Origin: Antedon mediterranea
Lineage: Eukaryota; Echinodermata; Crinoidea; Comatulida; Antedonidae
Direction: 5' to 3'
NCBI RefSeq assembly: GCF_964355755.1
Contig: NC_092674.1
Location: forward strand, 22,780,001 to 22,844,000
DNA: 64,000 nt
The notes beneath the pieces are model-generated. The model saw only the letters and a list, made by a program, of their open reading frames with translations, was not told the DNA's origin and did not search any database. Made by a program: the position numbers and the translations under genes. This document shows positions 1-14,241 of the stretch, one piece after another (position 1 is the first letter of the stretch; every line of letters begins with the position of its first letter).

Positions 1-1440
1 AAGCACACAAATAGCTTTGTATGCCTTAAATATATATTTGTAAATATGTAATTAATAATTATAATTGAATATTGTAAATATTATTGGTGATACGTAGGCA
101 TGTTCTTTCCATAATGAAGTTTATTCAATTTCTGCAATTATTTTTAACAATTTCATTTCTCATTATTAATAACGACAATACAGTATGATTTTATTGAAGG
201 GACTCAAAGAAAATGTCTCTTTAATAGATTGTTATTGAAATGGTATTGAAAATTACGTCGGATGTCACAATCACGAGCTTGTCAGTACTGACTCAGAAAT
301 GGAATGTTTATAGAAAGATTCCTCAGTAAGGATACCCGTATTCTCTAAATAGTGGTGACTGCCCCAATACAATATATACATTATATTGTATTATACTATA
401 ACTTTCAAATAAACAGTTACATTATATTGTGAACTGTATATTGGTACGGGATAATTGCAAGGGATAATTTCCCGTTAGGTTTTAGTACTGTAGTGTAGAC
501 AAAGTTCAATTATTGTTTTATTGTTATGAGTCAAGCATGGTTTAAGAAGAGGTGTTTTAGCAATTGTTAAAGAGCAATTTAAATTAAATGCATGTATATA
601 CAGTACAGTACAGTACATTACAGTATATTATATTTTACGACAATGTCTGAATTTAAAAATACTATTAACATTATGGGTTCTAAAATCGATGTAATTCTAT
701 ATATAAATATCCAATAAAATTAGCAGGAAGTCCGATAAGTGTATACTTCATGGTGCAATATTAATATTATTATTTATCACTTAAATATATAAAAATGGGT
801 GTGTTTTTTTTTCTATTGTATAGAATGGTCTACTTATGATAGGTTTGGAGTTGATATAGGCCTATTGATTAAATATTGCCCACAATATTATATTTATTTC
901 TATTTATACTAGAGCACAGAACTAGTGATTTATAAAAGCTCGCCAAAACTTTGCTTTATTTTTTACTGGATAAATTTATATTGTTGCTGTCTTTTTGAGA
1001 AGACAGTTTTTTGCGATGTTCAGTTAAGTAGGTGTTAAGTCACTCAGCTTGCGACTCATTTTGTGCATATCTAACATCACAAATGAGTCACAAATTGTGT
1101 GAGTCATCACCAAAAGTCGTCATTCCTCGTGAGGCATATCGCAAGATGATAGCGCCGCCTATATGTTTAAGTGGACTGTGGATTATATTCACGGCGGTGA
1201 TCGCTTCTCGAAATATCATAATTAACCTCAATGAAAATGTCAATTTTTTTTGTCAATTTCGTGTGAATGTTTCTTTACTTTCCGATTACAGTTTATGTAC
1301 GGATATGCTTAGCTGTAGCTTCGACTTTCATATTCCACATTGATTCCTATACAGTCGTGTGTATAATATATACTGCAGTAACTTCGCTATTATTGAAATT
1401 TAAATTTTCCTTAACATCATTGTATTTTCATGTTATAGTC
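1..1440. other. AT-rich stretch without recognisable gene
   Basis: No open frame here has recognisable protein motifs, and no inverted-repeat element or RNA gene was seen. The short frames between 1032 and 1722 run into the minisatellite block and look like chance frames. Confidence 0.6.
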
Positions 1441-2279
1441 ATGTGCATCGTCGTTGTCATCATGACCCTACTATCATCGTCATATCTGCATCACAATTAT
1501 TATCATCATCGCCGGAGCCCTCGTCGTCATGTTAAAATTGTTCAATATTTGTATGAACTTCGTCATCTTGCTATCGTCATCATCATCATCATTATAATTG
1601 TCGATGTTTCCATCAACAGTAACGACATCTTCATATCATCTAAGTTATCACTAATATATTTTCACATCTTTATACATACAAAAAAACACATTTTAAACAA
1701 AAGCAAAATACAATTAAATTAAAATAAGCAAAGTAATAAAAAAAATAAGGCACCCATAGCCCATAACCCACTACCCTAATATTTTAATTATCATTCAAAA
1801 GAATTTTATTGTCCATAATTATTTTAGTCAGACTCAAACAGGCATTGCACAAATTTACACAAACAATGCAGCAATAAACAATAACAATATAATTATTAGC
1901 AATATTTTCATTGTCATGATCTTTCGGCATTGCCACCACATCATTACACTCATCAATTATTCATTAATCATTACCTGTCATCATCACAATCACCATGTTA
2001 CCATCACTATCATCACACTCCTTAATATTTATTAAATCATTATCAACAGCATCATACTAATATCTTAAAAACTATATTTCACACTCATATCAATACACTC
2101 ATCATAACTCTCACTAAGAACAACCTTATATATATCATCATTACAATCTGTATTGCAATCATCACACCCATAGATCATCATATCAACATCATCATAATTA
2201 TAATTTTAAAAAAACCTTATCATAAGCATTGTTGCCATCGTTAATCACACTCATCAATCATCTTTATCATTATCATCAT

Positions 2280-3530
2280 AACTACTGTATACTTAATTTA
2301 ATAAGTATTAAAATCAGCACACTCATCACACTCAGCATTACACTCATCAATAATCTTTATCAAACAATACTTAATAGCATAAGTGAGTATTAAAATCAGC
2401 ACACTCATCATCAAACTCAACATTACACTTATCAATCATCTTTATCAAACGATACTTAAGAGCATAAGTGAGTATTAAAATCAACACTCATTATCAGACT
2501 CAACATTACACTTATCCATCATCATTATCAAACGATACTTAATAGCATAAGTGAGTATTAAAATCAACATATTCATCATCAAACTCAACATTACACTTAT
2601 CAATCATCTTTATCAAACGATACTTAAGAGCATAAGTGAGTATTAAAATCAGCACACTCATCTTTACACTCATCATCCCACTCAATATTACACTCATCCA
2701 TCATCATTATTAAACGATACTTAATAGCATAAGTGAGTATTAAAATCAGCACACTCATCATCACACTCATCATCACACTCAACATTACACTCATCCATTA
2801 TCATTATCAACATCATAACTATACTTAATAACATCATAGTGAGTATTACAATCAGTATACCCATCATCACACTCAACATTACACTCATCAATCATCTTTA
2901 TCAACATCATAACTATACTTAATAACATCATAGTGAGTATTAAAATCAGTATACCCATCAGCACACTAAACATTTCACTCATCAATCATCTTTATCAACA
3001 TCATAACTGTACTTAATAACATCATAGTGAGTATTAAAATCAGTATACCCATCATCACACTCAACATTGCACTCATCAATCATCTTTATCAACATCATAA
3101 CTATACTTAATAACATCATAGTGAGTATTAAAATCAGTATACCCATCAGCACACTCAACATTGCACTCATCAATCATCTTTATCAACATCATAACTATAC
3201 TTAATAACATCATAGTGAGTATTAAAATCAGTATACCTATCAGCACACTCAACATTGCACTCATCAATCATCTTGATCAAACTATACTCAACATTTTCAT
3301 CATCAGTACTCATTATTACACTCATCATCACACTCAACGTAATGATCTTTATTAGCATCATAACTACACTTACTGTAATAACATCACAGTGAGTATTACA
3401 ATCCGTATACTCATACTCACACTCAACATTACACTCATCAATCATCTTTATTAACATCATAATCAGTATTGACACGTTACATCCATCATCATCACCCTCA
3501 TCAATCGACATTATCAACAACTTCATAACT
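2280..3530. repeat. 94-bp tandem repeat array
   Basis: The word GTGAGTATTAAAATCAG recurs at 2933, 3027, 3121 and 3215, giving an exact 94-bp period. Earlier units from about 2300 are shorter and more diverged, about 80-100 bp. Each unit holds CATCAATCATCTTTATCAAC and a TTAATAACATCATAGTGAG segment. Confidence 0.85.
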
Positions 3531-3959
3531 CTAATTAAGAATATAATTTACTGTATCTTTATTACTATTGCCATTATCACACTCATTATTTTTATTATTA
3601 ACTGTTATCATTATGTCATCATCATTATGTCATCAGTCTCATCAATAATCGCATTCAATAACCATTATCAATATCTATGTCCTGTCCGTATCAGTATTGC
3701 CTTTATCACACTCATTATCACATTGTAATTATTGAGAACATCGTAACTATCATTAAGAACACAATTCATCATAATCTTTATCGGCATCATAATAATATAA
3801 TTTCAATCTTAATTATTATTGTCAGTTATATTGCTATTATCAACGTCATTGACAAATGTCTAACATTATTAATTGTAACTATCATAACAATAATTACATA
3901 CACATTAAAAATGTCACACATTCATCGCAGATCTGACAATATTCCCAACAATATAACTT

Positions 3960-5990
3960 ATAATACTATCATCAGTGTTATCAACATCACCATCACCATA
4001 ACCATACTCAATGCCATCAAGGGTTATCAACATCTCCATCATCAAATTCAATGTCATCATGTGTCATCACCATCAATCCACTCAATGCCATCAAGTGTTA
4101 TCAGCATCACAACACCCAATGTCATAAAGTGTTATCAACCTCGACACCTCACTCAATGCAATCAAGTGTTATCAACATCACCATCACCACAATCAATACC
4201 ATCAAGTGTTATAAACATCACTATCACCACACTCAATACAATCAATTGTTATCATCATCATCATCATCACACTCAATGTCAACAAGTGTTATTGACATCA
4301 CCATCACCACACTCAATGCCATTAAGTGTTATCACATCACCACACTCAATGTCACCAAGTGTTATCACCATCATACCACCTAATGCCATTAAATGTTATC
4401 AACATCAACACCTCACTCAATGTCATAAAGTGTTATCAACATCACTTTACCACACTCAATACCATCAAGTGTTATTAACATCACTATTACCACACTCAAT
4501 ACAATCAAGTGTTATCAACATCACCATCATCACACTCAATGTCAACAAGTGTTATCGACATCACCATCACCACACTCAATGTCATTAAGTGTTATCACAT
4601 CACCACACTTAATGCCATCAAGTGTCATCAACATCACCATCACCACAATCAATACCATCAAGTGTTATAAACATCACTATCACCACACTCAATACAATCA
4701 ATTGTTATCAGCATCACCATCATCACGCTCAATGTCAACAAGTGTTATTGACATCACCATCACCACACTCAATGCCATTAAGTGTTATCACATCACCACA
4801 CTCAATGTCACCAAGTGTTATCACCATCACACCACCTAATGCCATAAACACCTCACTCAATGTCATAAAGTGTTATCAACATCACTTTACCACACTCAAT
4901 ACAATCAAGTGTCATCAACATCACCATCATCACACTCAATGTCAACAAGTGTTATCGACATCACCATCACCACACTCAATTCCATTAAGTGTTATCACAT
5001 CACCACACTCAATGCCATCAAGTGTCATCAACATCACCACACATAATGCAATCAAGTGACATAAACATTACCAAACTCAATGCCGTCACGTATTGTCAAC
5101 ATCACCACATTCAATGCCATCAAGTGTCATCAACATCGTCATCACCGCACTCGATGCCTTCAAGTATTATCACCATCACTACACTCAATGCAATCAAGGG
5201 TTATCAACATCTCCATCTCCACACTTAATGGCATCAAGTGCTATCAACATTACCATCACCACACTTAATGTCACCACCACACCAAATGCTATCAAGTGTT
5301 ATCAACATCTCCATCATCACACTCAATGCCATCAAGTGTTATCACCATCACAATACGTAATGCTATCATGTGTCATCACCATCACCACACACAATTCCAT
5401 CAAGTGTCATCAACATCACTACCATCGCACTCAATGCCATCAAGTGTTATCAACATCACAACACTCAATGCCATCAAGTGTCATCACCATCAGCACACAC
5501 AATTCCATCAAGTTTCATCATCACCTTACTCAATGCCACCAAGTGTTATCAACATCACAACACTTAATGCCATCAAATGTCATCAACATCACCATCACCA
5601 CACACAATTCTATCAGGTGTCATCAACATCACTACCATCGCACTCAATGCCATCAAGTGTTATCAACATCACCGCACTCAATGCCATCAAATGTCATCAC
5701 CATCAGCACACACAATTCCATCAAGTGTCATCATCCTCCCCGTACTCAATGCCACCAAGTGTTGTCAACATCATAGCACTCAATGCCATTAATTATCATC
5801 AATATCACCATCACCGCACTCAATGCCATTAAGTATCATCACCATCACCACACTTAATGCAATCAAGTGTTATCAACATCACCATCACTACACTCAATGC
5901 CATCAAGTGTCACCAACACCACCATCATCGCATTCAATGTCATCAAGTGTCATCATCACAATCACCGCATTCAATTCTATCATAACATTG
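3960..5990. repeat. About 42-bp minisatellite with higher-order repeats
   Basis: The basic unit is CAAGTGTTATCAACATCACC followed by ATCACCACACTCAATGCCAT. Blocks of about 10 units are themselves duplicated. The segment from about 4160 recurs from about 4616 with a 456-bp offset, and the segment from about 5421 recurs at about 5634 with a 213-bp offset. The multiple-of-3 unit keeps plus-strand frames open; they are not genes. Confidence 0.8.
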
Positions 5991-8403
5991 TCAACACCCA
6001 TAAATCTATTAACATCCTTAATCATTGTAAACAATCGAATCATTATCATTTCCAACACTACCTCTAATCTATTTGCATTGTTATTTTTAACTGTTATCAC
6101 TATAATTACCATTGCTATAATTATTTTTAGCTATATAGCTATCAGCATTGTCATTATAAATAATACCATAAATATCATAATTTTCAATTATATAATTATC
6201 AGCATTGTCATTTTAGTACCATCATCTCAGTCATTACCATCAATATTATCATTTTCAACAATGTAACTATTAGCATGATCACTGTTAACACTATCATCTT
6301 AGTCATCAACATTGTCATCAATATTATCATTTTCAACAATGCAACTATTATTAGCAGTATCAATATTAACATTATCATCTTAATCATCAACATTGTCATC
6401 AATAATTATTATCATTTTCAACAATGCAACTATTAGCAATATCATTGTAACACTGTCATCTTCAACAATGTCATCAATATTATTATAAACAATGTAACCA
6501 TTTATTTATCTATCTATTTATTTTTTCATTGTTTTCATCATCATCTTAATATGTAAATATAATTTAATTCAAAATATATTGATAACCATCAACATTGTCA
6601 TCATTTTCCTCATTTCAACAACATAACTATGAACATTGTCATTGTTATCATCAACTTGAATATCAATAACACTATCACTTTTATTATTTCCAACAATTTA
6701 AATATTAACATTTTAATTTTAACTCAATTGTCATAATTATCAAAATTATCGTCACTATCAACATCTTTAACACTATTGCTATTACAATTTTTCATTTCTA
6801 ACACCCTTATCCAAATCATCAACATTTTAATCATTATCAAAATATAACTGTTAGCAACTCACTGGCCACACCGTTTTCTAAATTATCAACTTTGTCATCA
6901 TCATCATCAAAATATAACTATTATCATTCTCACTGTTAGTATCATCATCATTAATCATCGATATTGTCTTCTTTTTAAAACAATATAACTGGCAATCACA
7001 TTAACATCATAATTATAATACCACATTGTCTGTACTATCATCATTTTCAACAATGATTAGGATTATAACTTATCACCATCGTTCTAAACATCAATATTTT
7101 CATCACTATCATCTTGTTACCATCCTAATATCAATGATGCTCTCAATATTATCAATAATACACCATTTTCATTGTTAACAGCATCATTTTAAAATATAAC
7201 TAAAATGTCATAGTTATTATCTTCTTATTCACCAATAATGGCACCACTATCATCATTTTCAATATCTAACTATTAACATTTTCATTGTCAACATCATAAT
7301 CATCAACATTTTCATAACATATCATTATTAGTTTTAAAATATAACTGAAATGTCATTGTTATTATCTTCTTAATTACCAACAATAGTAACATCACTATCA
7401 TTATTTTCAATATAACTATTAACATTGTCATTTTAAACAATATAGATATTAACATCATATTAATCATTGCCATAGTCATTATTTAATTCCCATTTAAACT
7501 ATATGATTATTATCACTATCTTTTCATCACTATAATTGCCAATTATTATGATTATTATTGTTATCCTTAACATCTTAATCATTAACATTGTCATCATTAA
7601 CATCAAACAATTGACATTGCACCATAATATTAATCATAATCAACGCCATCACTTTGTTATCATTCAAAGATATGATTATTAACATATTGTCGTTGGTAAT
7701 TTTATCTCAATCATCAACATTGCCATTCACTATCATCATTTGCAACAATCAAACTATTTAATTATCAACATTTCCAACTGTCATTTCCACATTGTCAGTA
7801 TTGTTATTAAGTTCAACAATAAAACTATTTAACAATGTCATTGTTAACATCATCATCTTTTAATTGTCAATATTTGCATTATTTTTTATCAATAACTGTA
7901 ATTTCTATCATTGTCAGTATTGTCATCATTTTCAAAAACTATTTAACAATGTACTTGTTAACATCATCATTGTTTTCATACGCGTCCAACAGCGAGCAAA
8001 AGCTCGCCAATTACAGGATGGTTAAACTATTATTTTTATAAATTATCAAAATTTTCATCATTTTTAACAATAGCTGTCATTTCTATCATTGTCAGTATTG
8101 TCATCATGTTGAACAATAAAACTATTGACATTGTAAACTGTTATTAACATCATCTTCAAATAATAATGATTGTTCGTATTTCAACCTCATAGCTTTATTG
8201 TTAATATGTGAACATCTTCAAACGTCATAAATAAGGTTATTTCACACTATGCATTGTTATCAATGTCAAAATAATCATCACAATTATAGTATTAAATAAC
8301 GTCAGGATGAAGATTATCAAAATCAGATCGTCATCGAAAAAAACTAAAAAGATACATTAAAAAAAACATAAACTTCATCATCACATTCACATCATAATAT
8401 TAA

Positions 8404-8859
8404 AGATGTATTGTCCCTTTGACTAATTCCAAAAAAATAAAGATTTCGAAAAAAAGTGGGTCATTTTGAAGTATCATAATAGTTATTAACTTGACTTCCA
8501 GTCAAAGTTTTCGATCAAAACATATCTCATAATGCAACGCGCTTGTTTGGCTACTCTGTATGCATAATCATAAACTTCCTCGCGATCTGTGTGAAAGGAC
8601 CTTCTCAACCGTGACGAGTTGTAAACAATCCTAATTAGCATCATGCATACTCGTGGTTTGAAATCTTTGTTTACTTTCGCTAGCGACGATTTTCCAGACG
8701 AAATGTAATCAAATTAATTTACCTGTTAATTACGTAAACTAGTTGTTTTTGGCTCGAATTATTGACTTAAAGTGAATAACTCTAATATTACTTTGATGTG
8801 GCCAATTTCAATTTAGAATATTTTGACCTTCATTTTTTTTTTTAAGGGACAATACATCT
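8404..8859. mobile_element. TTAA-flanked MITE, long form
   Basis: Terminal inverted repeats AGATGTATTGTCCCTT and AAGGGACAATACATCT bound 456 bp, directly flanked by TTAA at 8400-8403 and 8860-8863. No transposase frame lies inside. A 156-bp relative at 48045-48200 has the same ends and flanks but lacks about 300 bp of the centre. TTAA target duplications are typical of piggyBac-like transposases; the driving family is inferred. Confidence 0.8.
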
Positions 8860-8882
8860 TTAACATATTGATCAGCAACGTA

Positions 8883-8905
8883 ATCATCATCATCATCATC
8901 ATCAT
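8883..8905. repeat. (ATC)n microsatellite
   Basis: About seven perfect ATC units just downstream of the MITE at 8404-8859, matching the base composition of the nearby satellite block. Confidence 0.8.
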
Positions 8906-9328
8906 ATTACTATATTAATATTTAATACAGTGTCATTTTTTTTATCCTCGTCTTTTTCTATGTGTTTAAAAAAATGTAGTCTTTTTCATTACTGTAGTAT
9001 TCGGTTCGTTGAAGATTATTGTTAAAAAAACATATAATGTTTAAGGTGGGTGCAAACAAATCGTATACTATTATTCTCATAGTAAATGTATGTTAATTAT
9101 TGAACTGTAATATATTGTTGACATTTTTGTACATTGTTGGTTGATAATAGTTTGTAAATTTATGCCTATCCCCAAAAAGAAGATAGAAAATAAATAATAT
9201 AATACGTAGCTAACATGTGTTTTATTTGAGAATTGATTGTCAGCTGTTTGCGTACTTAGTCAAATAGAAACAATGTTTTAGTAAAGGTTTGGATAAATCT
9301 ATTCGAGTCAGTGTTACCCTGACAAAGT

Positions 9329-9712
9329 TTGTTAGTTGATATACCCAGCTTACAACCTACTAGTATCCTGAAAAGGATATTATACAAATTCTTCGTGAAT
9401 GACTTTTACAAGGAGAACCCCTTAAGAAAATCAGAAAGAGAAGCACTTTATCAAGGGATTTATGTCGCTTCCATTAGGCCTACAGCTGCTGCGAGTCCAG
9501 CAAAAATAACACAGTGTTGGGTGAACGACTCGAAGCGTATATTAATCAGGTACAGAGCCTGTTGTTTGAAGATGAATATATGTACTTTACACCACCGTGA
9601 ACACATCCACAAGAAATGTAAAATAATTTTTTTAACCGCCAGAGACAACACGGAATACCAGGTGGCAATATTATCACGCAATGATTGGCAAAACAACGGC
9701 TATCAAAGGTAA
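9329..9712 (+). other. Unassigned open frame of 128 codons
   Basis: The frame stays open for 384 nt and has a less biased composition than its surroundings, with charged segments such as RKSEREALYQG. It begins at a TTG, with no ATG near the start, and I recognise no domain. It could be an exon of an unseen gene, a degraded transposon protein, or chance. No splice pair could be assigned. Confidence 0.2.
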
Positions 9713-9858
9713 AACATAACTCTTCTTCTGTATTTGGATAAGAACTTAACATAAACATATCGCATCCCCAGAGTGAATGTAAATACACAAACGATATACC
9801 AATAATTTAAATTAAAAGTGCGTACAATATATAGAATTCAAGTAGGCTACATACTTTC

Positions 9859-10043
9859 TAAAGCGTGGTTCCCACTAGCGACGTAACACAAGAACGTAAC
9901 GCAACGCAAGTGAATTGACCAATCTCAAGCGATGACTTATTCGCTTGTGATTGCTAACTGTCTATAACTTCGCTTGTCATTGGTTAAAACGCTTGCGTTG
10001 CGTTTACGTCCTTGCGTTACGTTCTAGTGGGAACCAAGCTTTA
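9859..10043. mobile_element. Palindromic MITE (AAAGCGTGGTTCCCACTAG family)
   Basis: The element starts TAAAGCGTGGTTCCCACTAG and ends CTAGTGGGAACCAAGCTTTA, an almost perfect terminal inversion across 185 bp. The interior repeats CGTAACGCAACGC-like words. Other family members lie at 20329-20464 (nested or broken) and 26131-26316. Confidence 0.8.
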
Positions 10044-11080
10044 GCAAAGTTACGAAGAAACTATAAGAAAACTAAATAGGTCTAATATCTATGCTATGAT
10101 TTCTATAACAAATCGGCTAAGGGTAAGGTCTTTTGATGTTTCCAAAAAGCGAATGTGATCTATTACTAATGTGATGCATCACAAAATGTAATATACCGAT
10201 AGTGTAATGTAATGGAACAGGATAGATTACTATGTTTTTTTGTCGTACGATCCATTCTTAAGAGTCGCGGCAACAAATAAATCGGCGTTTATAAATTACC
10301 AAAGGCAATCATAATGTCTAAGAAAATATATAATGATGAATTTCATAGGAATTATTATTTTAATAATCGCCCACGACCAAAATTAAATTGTGTAATGTGA
10401 AGCATTGACCTAGTTTAACACATCTTAATCTTTAGTGATCTGTGTGAAAACGCACGATCTATCTAAAAGTGAGCTTTTAGTGTCCGTCGTTGACCTTTAC
10501 GGTCATTCTCTAAGCGCATCGATGCAGCGTTGTATCTGTTTATAGGTGCAATTAATTTTGTTTTGTGTGCCTTACACCACTTTTTTTCAAATTCACAATG
10601 TGAACTTGTTAACAACAGGCTTTATTTTACACACCGTGTGTATATATTCTTGGGAGACAGAGCCATCTATGGCTCTGTTGGGAGACGCTATGCAGCGCCA
10701 CCAGTCATCTGGTGGTTGTTGACGTTTCCGTTGTATCATCCTCATCCCTCTGCTTCTGCTCCTGCTTGCTTTTTCATCAAACTATCATAAATGTGTGGAA
10801 GGTCATATTATTCTAAGTCTATATTAATGCTGTCTCCTTTTTTGTTGCCTATATAGCTTTTTAATTTTTTCGGTCTGTGATTCTATTTCAATCGCATTTC
10901 CAGCCTTTGTTCAAACACTTTTATTTATTCGGAGACAGATGAGTTGATGCAATAGCATATATTTAAGATGTTCAATTAATCAATTTATTTGGAAATTAGA
11001 TATTTACATCGGTGACACACACCATACCTATATTGTTTCTAACACAATACATAAATAATACAATATGAAAGAATGTTTTT
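10044..11080. other. No gene recognised
   Basis: Mixed AT-rich sequence. The 86-codon frame at 10530-10790 has no ATG-led domain content and is not reported as a gene. Confidence 0.5.
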
Positions 11081-11776
11081 AGTCGCGTGCAACGCGACTC
11101 TACATCTCACTATGTCGGTCGGTTGGTTGGTCGATCGGTAAACACTAACTTGTATATGACCTTATATTGATATCAGTTTAATCTAGCTAAGATAATTTTT
11201 CACAGTATATTCCTTATGGCCAGGAATCGATGTGGTTATGTTTTCACGGTGCGCAATAAAACATTACGCGGTCTACGCACGATTTAATGAAATCATGTTT
11301 GTAATCATATCTACACAAGCATGAATCACAATTAAATAAAATTTGGTACTCATAAATTTCAGGACATAAATCATCATTTGGCAATACAATTACGTGCGTA
11401 GCGCATGTAACGCATGCGTATACGCGCTTAACATTTTAAAAATTTATTTTCGATGAAATAAGAGTACGTTTCAGGCAATTTTAAGCGTTTAAAAATTTGC
11501 CATGAGTGCGCAGATTTTTGGACGCGCATTGCGCGTTAAATGTTAATACGAACTCTTTTTGCCCGATTTCTGTTTTCTTGACTTACTTTTCCACTCGAAA
11601 TTACGTTATACGAGCACGTCAAAAGTGACAGGCTACGCACGTGTAAATTAAAAAAAATATAAATGTTTTAAACATTTTCAACATTTTTAAACATGTTCAG
11701 CAATTTCGGTCGGTTGGTCGATCGGTCGGTAAACACTAACTTGAGCACGCGACTGCAGCCATCTATATGGCCTTGT
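11081..11776. repeat. GGTC-tract dispersed repeat, long copy
   Basis: The left end AGTCGCGTGCAACGCGACTC is followed by a GGTC/GGTT tract and GGTAAACACTAACTTG. The right end carries another GGTC tract, GGTAAACACTAACTTG, and GCACGCGACTGCAGCC. Outer words AGTCGCGTG and CACGCGACT are inverted, so this may be one roughly 700-bp element. Short relatives are at 36638-36776 and 61080-61200. Confidence 0.6.
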
Positions 11777-13658
11777 TTTTTTACTTTAGTGCGTTCGTAG
11801 GTAGCCTATAATTATTCTATCAAATTTTAGCACATTTTACATACCCAGAATTTTACAACGTTAAATGTACTTTCTTTTGGCCCTTCCATACTACGTACAA
11901 CAGAGGCTCCATTGTAATGTTTGTATGATATGCATATAATATATACAACTTGGAAAAATATTATAACATTAAATCTAAAATCTTAACAACTATAACAAAC
12001 CTACTGAAAATTGAGCTAGATCAATACTTTTTTATTTTGATAAAATATATTTTAAACTGTAATAGGCTAGATCATCTATATCTCATATTATTAATTGTAA
12101 AATGATGTTTATTTTGTCTTATTTGGAAATGCAGAACTATAGAATGAAACTATTACGTCAATTTCTAGTTTAGTCTAGTAGTTTTAACTAAATCATTCAC
12201 CCATCGGATGATCTTGGTTTTGAAGCTGCTGATGTCCATTCATTTTATTTTTCATTAAGTTTAAAGATGAAATAATTATTTCAAAGAGGGCCAATATCAC
12301 TGTTGAGGAGACACGTTAGGGAACCAACACAGACAGTATCTGTGTGAATAGGGACTGGCAATAGTGTTTTAAAACATACTGATTTTCTTTCGTTTCATAG
12401 AAAAGTATACCCTTAAAATGGATTTGAAATGGATTTTCGATTTTTTTCATTTTAGAATGATGTTTTGGGGGCTATTAGGTGTTGCTAGAATGTATATTGT
12501 TACAAAATATAAATTGGCCCTTTTGGGGAAAGCCCCATTTGAAAATCAAAAAAATTCGCGGGTGACGTCACTTTGCGAATATATTCCTATCCCTCCAATG
12601 GAAAATTTGCAGTTTTTTGGCTATAACTCTTGAAATCTATGGAGTATTTTCTAAAAAATGCTTGTGCATTTGCAGAAATGTATTTAGAATTTTTTTAGAT
12701 AAAATTATTACCGTATAAACGGTTATTCATCGAGTAAATGACGATTTAAAATCTTAAAATCAACGGTTTTTGTCTGGCAATACCTAAGTTGGCCTGGCAA
12801 CGTTGTCCGGGATACAGCTCCGTGCGCAATGATGCGTATCCATATTTTCCGTTCGTGTATTTTGTATATCGTTCGTAATTTATACTGCTAAAATTGGTTA
12901 GTTTCTTTAGTTTTTAGTTTAGCAGAATTAAATTAGTAATATGAGATGATAATTTATTTGTCACGAATCAGGCAGTTCGAAAACGAATTTTATTCATATT
13001 TTACTTTGGCTTGACAATGAGCGCAGCAAGTTGTTGATATCGCTTTGGTCCTTGGATACACATGAAACGGAGCCTCGCCCGCATGATGTGGGTGGTGGAT
13101 CGACCCCGCGCTCTGATTGGGGGCCTAGGCCTAGTAAAGGTTTGGGAGGTAGGCCTTCTAAATTCGGGTTTTAGAACAAACGAAGTACATTTTAGGGACC
13201 TATATTTCAAAAACATTAGATATTGAATAAATTAGTATTAGTGTCAACGCTTCGCGTATCTTTCCAGGCCGTCGATCATTCACTGACTATCGGGCGGCAT
13301 ACACGCCTCGATATCATCGTATGTATATGTGACGTCGTGAATATAGAGGCTTCCGAAGGCCGTTGAAATAGAATATTGCAATGGCGTGAGTAATTTTCGC
13401 TAATTTACCATGGTATCTTAAAATTTCGTTTTTACTCAAAATACTATACATTTTGTTTTTATTTGTGTGGGTTTGTGTTAATTTGATACATTTAAATAAC
13501 ATGTGTGAATTTCTTGAAAATCGAAATTCCATTTCAGGTCCATTTTAAGGATTCTCCTCTGAATATGTGTTGGCCTTAGTGTTATAACATATCCCTGTAA
13601 CGGGGGGCGCTTCGGAAAAATGGTCTTATGATAGAGGTATAATCTGAATAGATGTGTC
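11777..13658. other. No gene recognised; GC-richer patch near 12790-13330
   Basis: The AT-rich part contains a TGACGTCA site near 12563. From about 12790 to 13330 the sequence is richer in CpG, but neither strand gives a convincing exon. A promoter or CpG-rich transposon fragment is possible. Confidence 0.4.
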
Positions 13659-14185
13659 CTGGGGCGGATTGCTATAACCGGTCTTAGCGCTTAGCCGGCT
13701 ATAATTTGTGACGTAGCAAGTAGTCTTACATTATAGACCATTGCTATACCGCGGTCTAACCTGTAAACGGTCTTTAAAATTAAAGCCTACTCGAAGGAGT
13801 CTTAAAACAGTCTTAAACCTCTCTTTTTTTTTTGCTTTTACGTATTATTTATCGTCAAAGACAACCAATAGAACGAGTTTTAAGTGTTAAATCAAATAAT
13901 AACGGTGATTTTATTCTTATATAGCCCTAGAATAGATTTTCTTGCGTAGAAATGTACGTACTGTTAAAATTGTGAATTGAACAAGCGTGACGAACATTAC
14001 CTTATTTGGTATTCTACGCGCAAAGTACGCCCACAATTTGTTACTTTACGTGGTCTTATCTAAGACTGTTTTATAGCAATGGTCTAACAGGGGTGGCTTT
14101 AGTAAGACCGTCTATCAGATAAAGCCGGCTTTAATCGGGGAGTTAAGACCATTAGTTAAGACTGTTTTATAGCAATCCGCCCCTG
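13659..14185. mobile_element. MITE with GGGGCGGATTGCTATAA ends
   Basis: Left end CCTGGGGCGGATTGCTATAA and right end TTATAGCAATCCGCCCCTGG are inverted copies about 525 bp apart. The shorter motif TAGCAATGGTCTA and its complement recur inside. No protein frame is present. It lies just beyond the 3' end of gene III. Confidence 0.7.
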
Positions 14186-14241
14186 GAAATAGGGATGTCG
14201 TAAATGAGTGGTTACCGTGTACTTTCCTCTACTCATACATT

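Larger units (their letters stand above)
1440..8330. repeat. Minisatellite complex with strong strand asymmetry
   Basis: About 7 kb is built almost only from A, C and T on the plus strand (CATCA, CACTCA and CATTATCA words), so G is strongly depleted. Several repeat families follow one another: a 94-110 bp family (about 2280-3530), a roughly 42-bp family with higher-order structure (about 3960-5990), and older degenerate copies with CATCATTTTCAACAATGTAAC-like words (about 5990-8160). Long frames rich in His, Ser, Thr and Gln run through it on the plus strand but show no domain and are by-products of the repeat. Confidence 0.85.

Noticed and set aside
3677-5832. Several long plus-strand frames (up to 303 codons) rich in His, Ser, Thr and Gln
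   Set aside because: They lie in a roughly 42-bp tandem repeat; more than one frame is open at once, and no domain, signal or splice context is seen.
1440-8330. CRISPR array
   Set aside because: Repeats are adjacent minisatellite units without unique spacers, and the DNA is clearly eukaryotic.
13001-13216. 71-codon minus-strand frame in a GC-richer patch
   Set aside because: Basic and Pro-rich with no recognisable domain; explained by local composition.
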